The notes: generated by a model from the letters alone, not told the origin. DNA of 64,000 nucleotides from Alphaproteobacteria bacterium (GCA_022825705.1 JAJDWH010000050.1:62001-126000), one strand, 5' to 3'; shown: positions 25,134 through 34,984, counted from the first letter of the stretch. Numbers and translations are program-made.

Positions 25134-26118
25134 AGTTGTTCAGCCTGCCGTCTTCCAAGTAGTCGAGGCATGTCCGCAGCGCCTTGCGCCGCAGGAAATC
25201 GAACCCTGTCGCGCTGTAGAAGGCGGCGTGCGGCGTAATCACCAGCCGATCTCGGACCCACTCCTCGCGTGCCCGCCAAGCCCGCATCAATGGGTGATCA
25301 GCGGGCGGAGGTTCTTCGGGGAACACGTCGAGGCCGGCCGCGCCGAGATGTCCGGATTCGAGCCCCCACTGGACCGCATCCAGGTCGACGATCGCGCCCC
25401 GGGCAGTGTTCACGAGAATTGCGCCCGGTTTCATCGCCGCCACGGCCGCGCGGTCGATCAAATTGGCGGTCTCTGCATTCGCAAGGCAGTGGACGGTGAG
25501 AAAGTCACAGGTCCCGAGCATCGCATGCAGGTCGTGGAACCGCTCCACACCCAGTGCCAACTCCTGACCATCCGGGATGTACGGATCGTAGGCCGCCACG
25601 TGCAGACCGAAACCCTTGGCCCGCATCGCGGCCGCGGTGCCGATCCGGCCCAAGCCAATCACGCCCAGACGCTTGCCGGCGAGCCGGGTGACCGTGGGTG
25701 ACGCCGAGTAGTCCCAGATCGGGTCCTCCGTCCGGAGGAACCGCTCATGGAACTGCACAATGCCACGCGCGAAGGTCAGGATCAGCGCCATGGCATGGTC
25801 TGCAACCTCGGTGGTCCCGTAGTCCGGAACGTTGCACACCATGATTCCGCGGCGACCTGCGGCGCGCGTGTCGATCAAGTCGTAGCCGACCCCGAGCCGG
25901 GTGATGATGCGGCACTGCCCCAGCCCATCGATGATCTGTTCATCGATGGGCATGTGGAGGCCGGTCACCAGGGCATCGGCCCGAGCCCAGTCCGCTTCCG
26001 GAACGTCACTTCGAGATCTGCCCGGAAAGACCACTACCTCCGCGAGGTCGGCCGCTTCGTCCCGCTCGATCGCCAGCCCGTCCTGGGCCACCGAATCGGG
26101 ATACAGGATGACGTGCAC
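25102..26118 (-). CDS. D-isomer-specific 2-hydroxyacid dehydrogenase
   Basis: NAD(P)-dependent oxidoreductase of 338 residues. The Rossmann motif GKRLGVIGLGRIGTAAAMRA sits near 148-167, and the catalytic Arg in VNTARGAIVDLDAV near 237. Glu lies in FPEEPPPADHP and His in VITPHAAFYS. The C-terminal stretch resembles the CtBP/phosphoglycerate dehydrogenase-like group. It starts at GTG, 9 bp after the dehydratase stop. In this operon it could reduce or oxidise a 2-keto or 2-hydroxy acid derived from the dehydratase product. Exact substrate unknown. Confidence 0.9.
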   Translation of the reverse strand: MHVILYPDSVAQDGLAIERDEAADLAEVVVFPGRSRSDVPEADWARADALVTGLHMPIDEQIIDGLGQCRIITRLGVGYDLIDTRAAGRRGIMVCNVPDYGTTEVADHAMALILTFARGIVQFHERFLRTEDPIWDYSASPTVTRLAGKRLGVIGLGRIGTAAAMRAKGFGLHVAAYDPYIPDGQELALGVERFHDLHAMLGTCDFLTVHCLANAETANLIDRAAVAAMKPGAILVNTARGAIVDLDAVQWGLESGHLGAAGLDVFPEEPPPADHPLMRAWRAREEWVRDRLVITPHAAFYSATGFDFLRRKALRTCLDYLEDGRLNNCVNGQFLADR

Positions 26119-26127
26119 AGACTCGAT

Positions 26128-27858
26128 TCAGTGCGACGGCCGGGGAACGCCCGACCCGCTGCTGCCACGCAGGAAGTCGAGATCGGCGCCTTCGTTGGCC
26201 TGCAGGACCCGCTCGGTGTAGAGGTTTACCCAGCCCCGCTCAGAAGCGGGCGGCGGTGCCTGCCATGCTTCGCGGCGACGGCGAAGTTCGCCGTCGTCCA
26301 CGTCGAGGTGCAAGCGTCGGCGAGCAACATCAAGCTCAATCATGTCGCCGTCTCGGACCAGCGCGAGCGGCCCTCCGACGGCAGCTTCGGGTGCGACGTG
26401 CAGCACGACGGTGCCGAAGCACGTCCCGGACATGCGAGCATCAGAGATTCGCACCATGTCGCGGATGCCCCGCTCAAGGACCTTCTTGGGAAGCGGCAGG
26501 TTGCCGACCTCCGGCATGCCGGGATAGCCCTTCGGGCCGGCGCCCTTCAGGACCATGACGCAGGTCTCGTCGATGTTCAGGTCCGGCTGATCCAGACGCG
26601 CATGCAGGTCTTCCACCGATTCGAAGACGACCGCTCGGCCTCGGTGCTGCATGAGGCCGGCATCCGCTGCGGAAATCTTGATCACCGCCCCATCCGGAGC
26701 CAGATTCCCCCGCAAGATCGCCGTGCCCGCCCCTACATTGATGGGCTTCGCCGACGGACGAATGACGTCCTCATTCCAGTTCTTGGCACTGCCCACGTTC
26801 TCGGCCACGGTGCGGCCGGTGACGGTGATGGCGTCACCGTGGAGGTGCGGAAGAATTTCCTTCATGACGACGGGTAACCCGCCCGCGTAGAAGAAGTCTT
26901 CCATCAGGTATTCGCCGGACGGCTGCAGATTCACGATGAAGGGCACTTCGCGGATGAGGTCGTCGAAGTCCTGCAGGCGAAGCTGCACCCCGATCCGGCC
27001 GGCGATTGCCAGCAAATGCATGATCGCGTTGGTCGACCCACCGATCGCGGCGTTCACCTTGATGGCGTTCTCGAAGGCCTTTCGGTCGAGTACATCCGAC
27101 AGCTTGAGGCCCGCCTGGACGTTCTGAACGATCTGCATTCCGGCGCGCTCGGACAGCGCGTAGCGGCGCGAATCGACCGCGGGAATTGCCGCCGAACCGG
27201 GCAACTGCAGTCCCAGCGCTTCGGACACGCTCGCCATCGTGGAGGCGGTCCCCATCGTCATGCAGTGGCCAGCGCTCCGGGACATGCAGGCCTCGGCTTC
27301 CTGATAGTCCTCCAGCGTGATCACCCCAGCCCGGAGGTCGTCGGTCAGGCGCCAGACGTCGGTTCCCGAACCGATGTCGCGGCCGCGGTACTTGCCGTTC
27401 AGCATGGGCCCACCGGTCACCACCAGCGTGGGGATGTCGACCGACGACGCCCCCATGATGGTTGCGGGCGTGGTCTTGTCGCAGCCGCATAAGAGGACCA
27501 CCCCGTCGAATGGATTGGCGCGGATGGATTCCTCGACGTCGATGCTGGTGAGGTTGCGGTACAGCATGGTCGTCGGCCGCATGACCGGCTCACCCAGGCT
27601 CATCACCGGGAATTCCAGCGGGAAGCCGCCGGCCTTCCAGACCCCGCGTTTCACCGCCTCGGCCACGCGGTCAAGGTGGGCGTTGCAGGGTGTCACCTCG
27701 CTGGCCGTGTTGCAGATACCGATCACGGGTCGCCCGTCGAAATTCTCCGCTGCAAACCCCTGGTTCTTCATCCACGACCGGTGCGCGAAGTTCATCATCT
27801 CGTCGCCACCGAACCAGACGTGGCTCCGGTACCCCGATTCCCCGTTGCCTTTGGCCAT
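26128..27858 (-). CDS. IlvD/Edd-family dehydratase, probably sugar-acid type
   Basis: Iron-sulfur dehydratase of 576 residues. The cluster cysteines are seen in CNTASEVTPCNAHL (C58), LLCGCDKTTPA (C126) and AGHCMTMGTAST (about C199). SDARMSGTCFGTVVLHVAPE carries the conserved C-terminal catalytic block. Length and the N-terminus (GYRSHVWFGGDEMMNFAHRS) resemble arabinonate/xylonate dehydratases more than biosynthetic dihydroxy-acid dehydratase, and the neighbours are TRAP and hydroxyacid dehydrogenase genes rather than ilv genes. It is the first gene of the operon. The sugar-acid role is inference. Confidence 0.85.
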   Translation of the reverse strand: MAKGNGESGYRSHVWFGGDEMMNFAHRSWMKNQGFAAENFDGRPVIGICNTASEVTPCNAHLDRVAEAVKRGVWKAGGFPLEFPVMSLGEPVMRPTTMLYRNLTSIDVEESIRANPFDGVVLLCGCDKTTPATIMGASSVDIPTLVVTGGPMLNGKYRGRDIGSGTDVWRLTDDLRAGVITLEDYQEAEACMSRSAGHCMTMGTASTMASVSEALGLQLPGSAAIPAVDSRRYALSERAGMQIVQNVQAGLKLSDVLDRKAFENAIKVNAAIGGSTNAIMHLLAIAGRIGVQLRLQDFDDLIREVPFIVNLQPSGEYLMEDFFYAGGLPVVMKEILPHLHGDAITVTGRTVAENVGSAKNWNEDVIRPSAKPINVGAGTAILRGNLAPDGAVIKISAADAGLMQHRGRAVVFESVEDLHARLDQPDLNIDETCVMVLKGAGPKGYPGMPEVGNLPLPKKVLERGIRDMVRISDARMSGTCFGTVVLHVAPEAAVGGPLALVRDGDMIELDVARRRLHLDVDDGELRRRREAWQAPPPASERGWVNLYTERVLQANEGADLDFLRGSSGSGVPRPSH

Positions 27859-28266
27859 CCCTCAAACCCCCCAAGGATCATCCGCCGCAACCCGTCGGTG
27901 CGACCAGTGCGGAGATACTAGGGGACGCCCGCGAAGGGCGCGAACCGGGGCGGGTCGACTGCAGGCAATCCAAACGGGAGACGAACCGTGCCGGCGCGGG
28001 TGCTCGGCAACATCGGGTTGCCCGGTCCTCCCGCAAGTTCCGGCATGCCCTTGGATGGTCCAGGTAACGGCAGGCAAGCTGGCGAGCGGGAGGATCCCCG
28101 CAGACGCGTTGTCGTGTGGTGGTGCGGGCAGGTGTCGCAGCAGGGTCCTGTCGCAAGACGGCACCGCATCACCAGACTCTGTACTCTTCCGCGGTTCCAG
28201 GCGTGCCCCGGTGCGCCCGGTCGATGTTGGCGGCGTTGCCAGTTGAGGCGAACAGGAGAAAATTGG
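27859..28266. other. divergent intergenic region
   Basis: A 408-bp region between the divergent dehydratase and outer-membrane protein genes, so it should contain both promoters. I see a CGCCC-GCGAA-GGGCG hairpin near 27926-27940 but no clear promoter hexamers, and no regulator gene of the operon nearby. Confidence 0.4.
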
Positions 28267-29160
28267 ATGCGACGGTTCCGGGCGGGCGTAACCAAGGCAG
28301 TAGCCGTGGTGGGTCTTGGCATCTGCTCGATCGCAGTGGCTGGCCAGGACGCCGTAGCCGGCGAGGGCGAGATCGGCGGGCCGGATGGGTCCGGCTGGTA
28401 CGTATCGCTTGGCGCCGGCATAAGCGCATCCTCCGACCTGAAGCAGGCCGGCCGAAATCGGGACGACACCTGCTATCCGGATGACGACTGCGGGCATCTC
28501 GCAGGGGGGAGGCCTACGGGTTACCGATGGTTCTACGACCTTCACGCCGATTCCGGTACGGCCGTCGAGCTGGCTGTCGGTCGCCTCTTCGGTGACATGC
28601 GTCTCGAGGTCGGACTAATGCAGCGCCGAAGCGCCGTTGCGCAGGCCTTTGCCGGAATCACCTACTTGGATGGCTCTCCGCTCGTTGCAGCTACGGCCAG
28701 CGCCTATGAATCGACGTCGAACGCCTCAACCGATGACCTGACAGTTCGGTCCCTGTCCGTCAACGTCTACCGCGATTTCCCGCTGGCCTACGGCATCACG
28801 CCGTATCTCGGGGCAGGGGTAGGCATGTCGTCGGCGGAGCTCTCGGGAATCTATTACGAGGGCCGGTACCGGTGCAGGCCGGGCGTACCATGCGACAACC
28901 CCGGGCAGTACGACGGCCTGCAGCACGTTGATCTATCCGAGATCGTGCCGTCAGGGCACGTACACGCAGGTGTCGATGTCGATCTCGGAAGCGGAATCCG
29001 CATCGGCGTGAAGCTGACCTACAACCGGGTCGGCGATATCGACGGCTTGCACGGTTACTCCGAGCACAAGGTCCCCGGTCTGACCAGTTACACGCGGATC
29101 AGCGAAATCGAACGGTGGTCGCTGCTTCTGGGGGCCAAATACCTGCTTGATGGTGGCTGA
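28267..29160 (+). CDS. outer-membrane beta-barrel protein
   Basis: 297 residues with an N-terminal signal peptide (VTKAVAVVGLGICSIAVAGQ). Alternating-hydrophobicity strands typical of OmpA-like or OmpW-like small barrels follow: GWYVSLGAGISASS, AVELAVGRLFGDMRLEVGLM, YGITPYLGAGVGMSSAEL, GHVHAGVDVDLGSGIRIGVK and a last strand WSLLLGAKYLL. Cysteine pairs in DTCYPDDDCGH and RCRPGVPCDN lie in likely surface loops. AGGAG precedes the ATG by eight bases. Function unknown; possibly an adhesin, porin-like or immune-evasion barrel. Single-gene unit. Confidence 0.85.
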   Translation: MRRFRAGVTKAVAVVGLGICSIAVAGQDAVAGEGEIGGPDGSGWYVSLGAGISASSDLKQAGRNRDDTCYPDDDCGHLAGGRPTGYRWFYDLHADSGTAVELAVGRLFGDMRLEVGLMQRRSAVAQAFAGITYLDGSPLVAATASAYESTSNASTDDLTVRSLSVNVYRDFPLAYGITPYLGAGVGMSSAELSGIYYEGRYRCRPGVPCDNPGQYDGLQHVDLSEIVPSGHVHAGVDVDLGSGIRIGVKLTYNRVGDIDGLHGYSEHKVPGLTSYTRISEIERWSLLLGAKYLLDGG

Positions 29161-29317
29161 TGCCCCCTGTTCGCCGCAGGGGAGACACCGCCCGCCGCAT
29201 GGCCCATGCCTTGCGACGAGTCCCTGATCCTGATCCGGCGGCACGGACGCTTCGGTGACCCGCCCTCCGGATGCGCCGTGCCGCCACCCCGCATCCTGCA
29301 GGATCGCCACCTCAACC

Positions 29318-29878
29318 ATGAGCAAGACTAGCGGTGTGCGCAACGTGTGGGTCTTCGGGTACGGGTCGCTGATCTGGCGGCCCGGCATCGCTTACCAGGA
29401 GCGCCGTGTGGCGCGTGTCCGAGGCTGGACCCGGCGCTTCTGGCAAGGCTCGCACGATCACCGCGGTCTCCCCCATGCGCCGGGACGAGTCGTGACGCTG
29501 GTCCCGGAAACCGGTGCCACCTGTGAAGGCGTTGCCTACCGGGTGGGGAAAGCGTTGGCAAAGGCCACGTTTGAAGGGCTGGATCACCGCGAGAAAAACG
29601 GCTACCGGAGGCATAGCGTGCAGCTTGAGTTTCGCCTGGGCGGGACCAGTGCCGGGATCGTCTACATCGCTCCCGTCGACAACCATGCGTTCCTCGGTCC
29701 TGCGCCAGTTGACGAGATGATCGCCCAAATCTCGCGGGCGGCCGGCCCCAGCGGTACCAACCTCGACTATCTTCGGCAGCTGGAATCGGCGCTCCGCCGC
29801 CTGGAAATCGACGATCCCCATGTCTTCGAACTCGCCCGCCGACTCCGCCAGAGCCGGTCGCAGGCGGCCGTCAGGTAA
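29318..29878 (+). CDS. chaC: ChaC-like gamma-glutamylcyclotransferase
   Basis: Degrades glutathione to 5-oxoproline and Cys-Gly in the cytosol. 186 residues. It begins with VWVFGYGSLIWRPG, the substrate-binding YGSL loop of the family. The conserved RRFWQGSHDHRG and PGRVVTLV follow, and LDHREKNGYRR carries the catalytic Glu of the ChaC group. The ATG at 29318 is the last possible start before the conserved block. It stands alone between the barrel protein and an oxidoreductase, with no obvious operon partners. Confidence 0.92.
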   Translation: MSKTSGVRNVWVFGYGSLIWRPGIAYQERRVARVRGWTRRFWQGSHDHRGLPHAPGRVVTLVPETGATCEGVAYRVGKALAKATFEGLDHREKNGYRRHSVQLEFRLGGTSAGIVYIAPVDNHAFLGPAPVDEMIAQISRAAGPSGTNLDYLRQLESALRRLEIDDPHVFELARRLRQSRSQAAVR

Positions 29879-30131
29879 CCCTCCTGGCCGGCCTTGTTCC
29901 GGCGATTCTCCCTCGACCGCGCCGGGCCGGCCTGCTGTGACGGAAGTCGGCCACCGCCGTCGCGTGGCAATTTCGGGGCCGGGCGGAAGCAAAGGGGTGG
30001 TTGACCGATCAGTTGGCGATATAAAGTCGGCGGCTTCGGGTATCCACCGGCGTGCGATCAGTCGCCACCACCCAAACCAGAGCATTGATTCGGAGCGCAT
30101 TCCATCACGCGCATCTACACGAGGATCCGCC

Positions 30132-31127
30132 ATGACCCAGACCTACCGCGCCTTCGTTGTGCGCAAAGAGGACGACGCTACCCAGCTGGGGTACGAGGAG
30201 CGGCAAGTCCCCGAACCGCAAGACGGCGAGGTGGTCGTGCGGATCGCGTGGAGTTGCGTGAACTACAAGGACGGGCTGGCAACCCTTCCGAAAGGGGGCG
30301 TGGTCCGTGCCTGGCCTCGGGTGCCGGGAGTGGACATGTCCGGCGTGGTAGCGGCATCGCGAGACGATCGGTTCCGCGAAGGAGACCAGGTCGTCTGTAC
30401 CGGCTTCGACTTCGGCGTCAACCACGACGGGGGGTTCGCCGAACTGTGCTGCGTGCCCGGGGAATGGTTGTTCCACCGCCCGGATGGCCTTGGTCTCCGC
30501 GATTGCATGACGTTCGGTACTGCGGGGTTCACCGCCGCGTTGGCCGTGCAGCAGATGGAGCGAAACGGACTTGCCCCTGACAACGGGGAGGTTCTCGTAA
30601 CCGGCGCCTCCGGCGGCGTGGGGAGCATGGCGGTCGCCATGCTGGCAAACCTCGGGTACCGCGTCGCCGCCGCCACCGGCAAGGCCGACGCCGCAACATT
30701 CCTGACCGGGATCGGGGCGGACACCATTCTGAGCCGGGAAGAAGTCAGCGCAGAACCGCGTCCTATCGGCAAGGCCCGGTGGGCGGGCGCGGTCGACCAG
30801 GTCGGCGGACGCATCCTGGCGTGGACCCTTTCCACCATGGCGTACCGCGGGGTATGCGCGTCCACTGGCCTGACGGGTGGTCCGGGCCTTCAGTCGACCG
30901 TCTTTCCGTTCATCCTCCGAGGCGTCTCACTTCTCGGAATTGACTCGGTGATGTGCCCGATGGCCGAACGCGGACCCCTCTGGACCCGGATGGCAGGAGA
31001 GCTTCGGCCGTCGGACCTGGGTTCGATCACCACCGAAATCGGGTTCGACGACCTTCAGGCGTCGCTTGCGACCATTCTGAAGGGCGGCGTTACCGGTCGC
31101 ACCGTCGTCCGGATCGCCGGCGACTGA
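30132..31127 (+). CDS. YhdH/AcuI-family NADPH oxidoreductase (acrylyl-CoA reductase-like)
   Basis: Zinc-free medium-chain reductase of 331 residues. The family start MTQTYRAFVVRKEDD, SCVNYKDGLA, PRVPGVDMSGVV, the NADPH motif LVTGASGGVGSMAVAMLANL and RGVSLLGIDSVMCP match YhdH/YhfP/AcuI proteins. AcuI reduces acryloyl-CoA to propionyl-CoA, for example in DMSP or 3-hydroxypropionate metabolism, but related members act on quinones. The ATG at 30132 has GAGG eight bases upstream. It converges with the amidase gene 10 bp away. Confidence 0.88.
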   Translation: MTQTYRAFVVRKEDDATQLGYEERQVPEPQDGEVVVRIAWSCVNYKDGLATLPKGGVVRAWPRVPGVDMSGVVAASRDDRFREGDQVVCTGFDFGVNHDGGFAELCCVPGEWLFHRPDGLGLRDCMTFGTAGFTAALAVQQMERNGLAPDNGEVLVTGASGGVGSMAVAMLANLGYRVAAATGKADAATFLTGIGADTILSREEVSAEPRPIGKARWAGAVDQVGGRILAWTLSTMAYRGVCASTGLTGGPGLQSTVFPFILRGVSLLGIDSVMCPMAERGPLWTRMAGELRPSDLGSITTEIGFDDLQASLATILKGGVTGRTVVRIAGD

Positions 31128-31137
31128 TCAGGCTGCC

Positions 31138-32598
31138 TCAGAGCGGCGGGTGGCGGCCGACCAGTCCGAGTTCCCGTTCCAGCGCCCCTGCCGCCTGAAA
31201 CACGACCTGGTCGCGGTACCAGGGGCCGACCAGCTGCACGCCGACCGGCAGTCCCTCGAAGAAGGCCGCGTTCACGGATGCCGCGGGGTGGCGGGTCAAA
31301 TTGAAGATGGGCGTAAAGGGCACCCACGCGAACGGGTTCCGTTCCCATCCGTCGGGGAAATTCTGCTCGGCCTTGAACGGCAGCACCGGCATGGTCGGAC
31401 CGAGCAGCACGTCAAACGGTCCAGCGCGGAATTGCTCGGTCAGCCAGGTCCAGAGGACCTCCCGCCCTTCCTGCGCCTCGTAGTACTCGCCTAGACCGCA
31501 TTTCCGGCCGGCTTCACAGAACGACTGCAGGTTGGGATCGAGGAGTTCGTAGTTGCTGGTGCCCAGGTCGTCGGCCAGGCGCGCCGCCCCCATGATCCAG
31601 ATCAGCCGGAAAATGCGCGATGGATCGCGGGGCCATTCAAGCGAGATCTCCTGCACGTCCGCACCTGCTCCGCGCAGCGCGGCGGCGGCATCGCGCGTCG
31701 CCCGCACGACCGCTGGATCGAGTTCCTGCCCGTCGATCGCGTGCAGCATCCCGAAATCGGGGGTGTAGGCGACCCGAAGGTCCTTGGCTCCGGCCGACGC
31801 GGCCGCGCGGTAATCCGTATCGTCGGGAGGCAGTGCGTGAAAGTCGCGATGATCCGGTCGGTTGATCACTTCGAACAGGAGCGCACCGTCCGTCACGGTG
31901 CGCGCCATGGGACCCACGTTGGCCACCGTGCCGAACAGCGACAGCGGCCATGCCGGAACTCGCCCGAAGGACGGCTTGTGGCCAAAGAGACCCGTGAAGC
32001 TGGAGGGAATGCGCACCGACCCCCCGCCGTCCGTACCAAGGGCCAGCGGGCCCATCCCGCTGGCAACGGCGGCGCTGGCTCCGCCGGACGATCCACCGGG
32101 CGTGAGGTCTGGGTTCCAGGGATTCCGCGTCACGCCGCAGAGAATGCTCGACGTAGTGCCCTTGTGTCCGTATTCCGGTGTCGACGTCTTGCCGAGGAGC
32201 ACCGCGCCGTGCTCCCGCAGGCGCGCCACGGCCGGCGCATCGTCGTCCCAGGGCCCGTCTGCCGGCACCGTGAGGGAGCCCTTGCGCGTAGGCCAGCCCT
32301 CGGTCAGCAGCAGATCCTTGACCGATACCGGCACGCCATCCAGCGACCCGAGCGGGGCGTCTCGCTGCCAGCGTGCTTCCGAGGCGCGGGCGTCTCGCAG
32401 GGTTCGTTCGGCATCAACGACGACGAAGCAATTCAGTTGCGGGTTCAGGGCATCGATGCGGGCCAGAACCGCTTCGGCCACTTCGACGGGGGACAGAGTC
32501 TTGCGCCTGTATCGGCCAAGGAGCTCGGCGGCTGTGAGGTAATGCAGTTCTCCGGCGGGCGACTGCCCGTCGACTGCACTGGGTTCAGTTATCACCAA
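31138..32598 (-). CDS. amidase-signature hydrolase
   Basis: Ser-cisSer-Lys amidase of 486 residues. Lys94 in DGVPVSVKDLLL, the cis-Ser in LTPGGSSGGASAAVASG (about 170-171) and the nucleophile in GTDGGGSVRIPSSFTGLFG (S194) are all in place. The C-terminus PVGVQLVGPWYRDQVVFQAA is typical. It starts at TTG (or GTG one codon later) behind a GGAGGG ribosome site. The substrate cannot be told; GatA is unlikely because gatB/gatC are absent. It is probably a catabolic or aryl-amidase. Confidence 0.92.
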   Translation of the reverse strand: MVITEPSAVDGQSPAGELHYLTAAELLGRYRRKTLSPVEVAEAVLARIDALNPQLNCFVVVDAERTLRDARASEARWQRDAPLGSLDGVPVSVKDLLLTEGWPTRKGSLTVPADGPWDDDAPAVARLREHGAVLLGKTSTPEYGHKGTTSSILCGVTRNPWNPDLTPGGSSGGASAAVASGMGPLALGTDGGGSVRIPSSFTGLFGHKPSFGRVPAWPLSLFGTVANVGPMARTVTDGALLFEVINRPDHRDFHALPPDDTDYRAAASAGAKDLRVAYTPDFGMLHAIDGQELDPAVVRATRDAAAALRGAGADVQEISLEWPRDPSRIFRLIWIMGAARLADDLGTSNYELLDPNLQSFCEAGRKCGLGEYYEAQEGREVLWTWLTEQFRAGPFDVLLGPTMPVLPFKAEQNFPDGWERNPFAWVPFTPIFNLTRHPAASVNAAFFEGLPVGVQLVGPWYRDQVVFQAAGALERELGLVGRHPPL

Positions 32599-32974
32599 GA
32601 CATTCCCTCCGACAATCCGCCAATCACCGGAACGTCAGCAGCTTCCCGGAGTGTATCGGCCGGCTTCTGGTCCCACCAGTCGATACTGGGCCGTTCTCGC
32701 CGCCCGGCACCAGCACGACTGTGCTGATTACACCCGTATCCAGCACGTGTGGACGGGAACGCGATCACGACGTTCACGAGTTTGCCCGCGGACAATGCAT
32801 GGAAGAGGCGCATGCCGTTGGCTTCGCTTGGATTCCACAACGGCCAACGAGTTTCGGTGTGTTGATCGGCAAGCCTTATAGGTCTCGCACTCCGCGACGC
32901 GCGAGCCCGCCGCGAGCGGGCGACGCCGGAGATCCTGCACCAGGGTTCCCTTCCAGCGGCGCGTCGTTCACGAA
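32599..32974. other. intergenic between amidase and VOC gene
   Basis: A 376-bp spacer between two minus-strand genes. A GCCCGC-CGCGA-GCGGGC hairpin at 32905-32921 lies downstream of the VOC gene and may end its transcript. The rest probably holds the amidase promoter. No gene supported. Confidence 0.4.
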
Positions 32975-33415
32975 CTAGCCGTCCGCCTCCGCGAGGTACC
33001 CTTCTGAGTCAAGCGGCCAGAAGGGGTTGTACGCAACCTCCCAGACGTGCCCGTCCGGATCAGCAAAGTAGCCGGAATAGCCGCCCCAGTAGGCGTTCGC
33101 CGGCTCCTTCAGGACGACGGCTCCCGCTGCGACGGCGGCAGCAAACGCCCCGTCCACCTCGTCAGGTGATAGGTAATTCTGCGCGAGCGTCATGGCTCCG
33201 GTGCCGAGTCGGATTCCTGGTCGTCCCTGATCCGTTGCCAGCGCGTCCATTCCGATCAGGCCAAGCATCAAGCCCCTTAACCGATAAAACCTCACCTCCG
33301 GCAACGTCTCCGCTGCCTGCCAACCGAGCGCTGCGTAGAAGGCGCTCGATCGCTCGATGTCGTCCACGCCAAGCGAAATCAGAGTCACCCGCTGGGCGGT
33401 CAAATTGAGGGCCAT
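32975..33415 (-). CDS. VOC-family (glyoxalase/dioxygenase-fold) protein
   Basis: 146-residue protein with paired beta-alpha-beta-beta-beta modules. VTLISLGVDDIERSSAFYAA and LGWQAAETLPEVRFYRL form the first. SPDEVDGAFAAAVAAGAVVL and GGYSGYFADPDGHVWEVAYN form the second, with the usual Glu metal ligand in WEVAYN. The ATG at 33415 is placed seven bases after GGGAG; an ATG two codons upstream sits directly on that site. Likely a small-molecule lyase or isomerase. Divergent from the hpa cluster, so it could be related, but no direct evidence. Confidence 0.85.
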   Translation of the reverse strand: MALNLTAQRVTLISLGVDDIERSSAFYAALGWQAAETLPEVRFYRLRGLMLGLIGMDALATDQGRPGIRLGTGAMTLAQNYLSPDEVDGAFAAAVAAGAVVLKEPANAYWGGYSGYFADPDGHVWEVAYNPFWPLDSEGYLAEADG

Positions 33416-33525
33416 GGTCATTCTCCCGACCGGCCGGTCGCCAGGCGAAAACACAGTTTCCCGAATTGACACTAATCGCCTGGCGACTTAGGGTCACATG
33501 ATTTGATATCAAACTAGACTGCAGG

Positions 33526-34980
33526 ATGACGACGAGAACCGGAGCCGAATATGTCAGCGGCCTGCGCGCTGACGGCCGTGAAGTCTGGCTGGGCGGAGAA
33601 CGGGTGCAGGACGTGACCGAGCACCCGGCGTTTGTGGGCTCGGTTCAAGGCGTGTCCGGATTCTTCGACTGGCAGCACCTACACGCGGGGGATTGCATCT
33701 TTGCCGATCCGGTGTCGAAACAGCGGACCGGCATCAGCCATCTCATTCCGCGAAGCGCCGACGATCTGCTTCGTCGCCACACTGGCCTGGAACAACTGGC
33801 GCGTTACAGCATGGGGATGCTGGGACGCACACCGGACTACGTGAACCTCACGTTTGCGGGCTTCGCCGGTCAGCCAAGTGTCTGGTCCGCAAACGGCAAT
33901 GCACAGGGTGCAGAGAACCTGGTCGCGTTTCAGCGCCACGTCGCCGAGAAGGACCTGGCACTGACCCATACGATCATTCACCCCACCGTGGACGGGCGGC
34001 TCCCCCCGTACGACGGCGTCAACGGAGAAGCAGCGCTCAGGAAGGTGTCTGAAACCAGCGAAGGAATCGTCGTCCGGGGGGCCCGGATCCTAGCCACGCT
34101 CGGACCGTTCGCCGACGAGCTGGCGGTCTATCCGGGCCAGCCTATCCCGAAGGATCGTGACGACGTGGCACTGGTGTTCTCGATTCCATTGTCCAGTCCT
34201 GGCCTCAAGATCATTTGCCGCGATCATTACGGACTTGATGTCGACCCCTTCGACAAACCCTTCTCATCCCGTTTCGACGAGCAGGACGCTTTTGTCGTAT
34301 TCGACGACGTCGAAGTACCGCGAGACCGCATCTTCCTGGACGGCGACCCCGCGACCTACAACGCCGTGATGACCCGGGGGTGGGTGGGCAACATCATGCA
34401 GCAGACCTGCATACGAGCGATGGTAAAGCTGGAGTTTGCCTATGAACTCTGCTGTCGCATGGCGGACGCGATCGGCCAAAGCCGCCGGCCGGACGTAACG
34501 CAGATGCTTGGGGAGATCTGGAGCTACGCTGAACTCACCCGGTCCGCAGTCCGAGCGGCGGAAGCCGACGCACATGAATTCGCGGACGGCACGTGGTTCT
34601 GCAGCGAAGCCCCCTTCCGGGCGCTTCGCCCGACGCTGCCTGCGTGGATGCCCCGGGTGAACGAGATCATCAAGCGCATCGCGTCACACAATCTGCTGGC
34701 GACGCCTTCAAGAGCGGGACTCGACCATCCCGACCTCCGCCCCTGGCTCGACCGCTACCTGCCGGGCGCCGGCGATGTCGACCCGGAAGCACGCAGCCGG
34801 CTGTTCCGGACAGCCTGGGATTTTGCCGGTTCCGCACTTGGGGGGCGCATGGAACTGTACGAGCGCTACTACCTCGCTTCCGCCGCGCGCGCATATGCGC
34901 TGGCCCACATGGGCGCCCAGAACGACCGCGAGTGGACCCAAGTCCCGGCATTCTGGTCGCACCTGGACGCCGCCCCGTAG
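33526..34980 (+). CDS. hpaB: 4-hydroxyphenylacetate 3-monooxygenase oxygenase subunit-like
   Basis: FADH2-dependent aromatic hydroxylase that would convert 4-hydroxyphenylacetate to homoprotocatechuate. Its 484 residues include RTGAEYVSGLRADGREVWLG, the helical-domain YSMGMLGRTPDYVNLTFAGF, the flavin loop region DVEVPRDRIFLDGDP, and a C-terminal helical bundle LYERYYLASAARAYA. The family includes HpaB and two-component phenol hydroxylases. Four bases separate it from hpaE. No reductase gene (hpaC) is visible in the window, so an unlinked flavin reductase is needed. Confidence 0.87.
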   Translation: MTTRTGAEYVSGLRADGREVWLGGERVQDVTEHPAFVGSVQGVSGFFDWQHLHAGDCIFADPVSKQRTGISHLIPRSADDLLRRHTGLEQLARYSMGMLGRTPDYVNLTFAGFAGQPSVWSANGNAQGAENLVAFQRHVAEKDLALTHTIIHPTVDGRLPPYDGVNGEAALRKVSETSEGIVVRGARILATLGPFADELAVYPGQPIPKDRDDVALVFSIPLSSPGLKIICRDHYGLDVDPFDKPFSSRFDEQDAFVVFDDVEVPRDRIFLDGDPATYNAVMTRGWVGNIMQQTCIRAMVKLEFAYELCCRMADAIGQSRRPDVTQMLGEIWSYAELTRSAVRAAEADAHEFADGTWFCSEAPFRALRPTLPAWMPRVNEIIKRIASHNLLATPSRAGLDHPDLRPWLDRYLPGAGDVDPEARSRLFRTAWDFAGSALGGRMELYERYYLASAARAYALAHMGAQNDREWTQVPAFWSHLDAAP

Positions 34981-34984
34981 ACAC

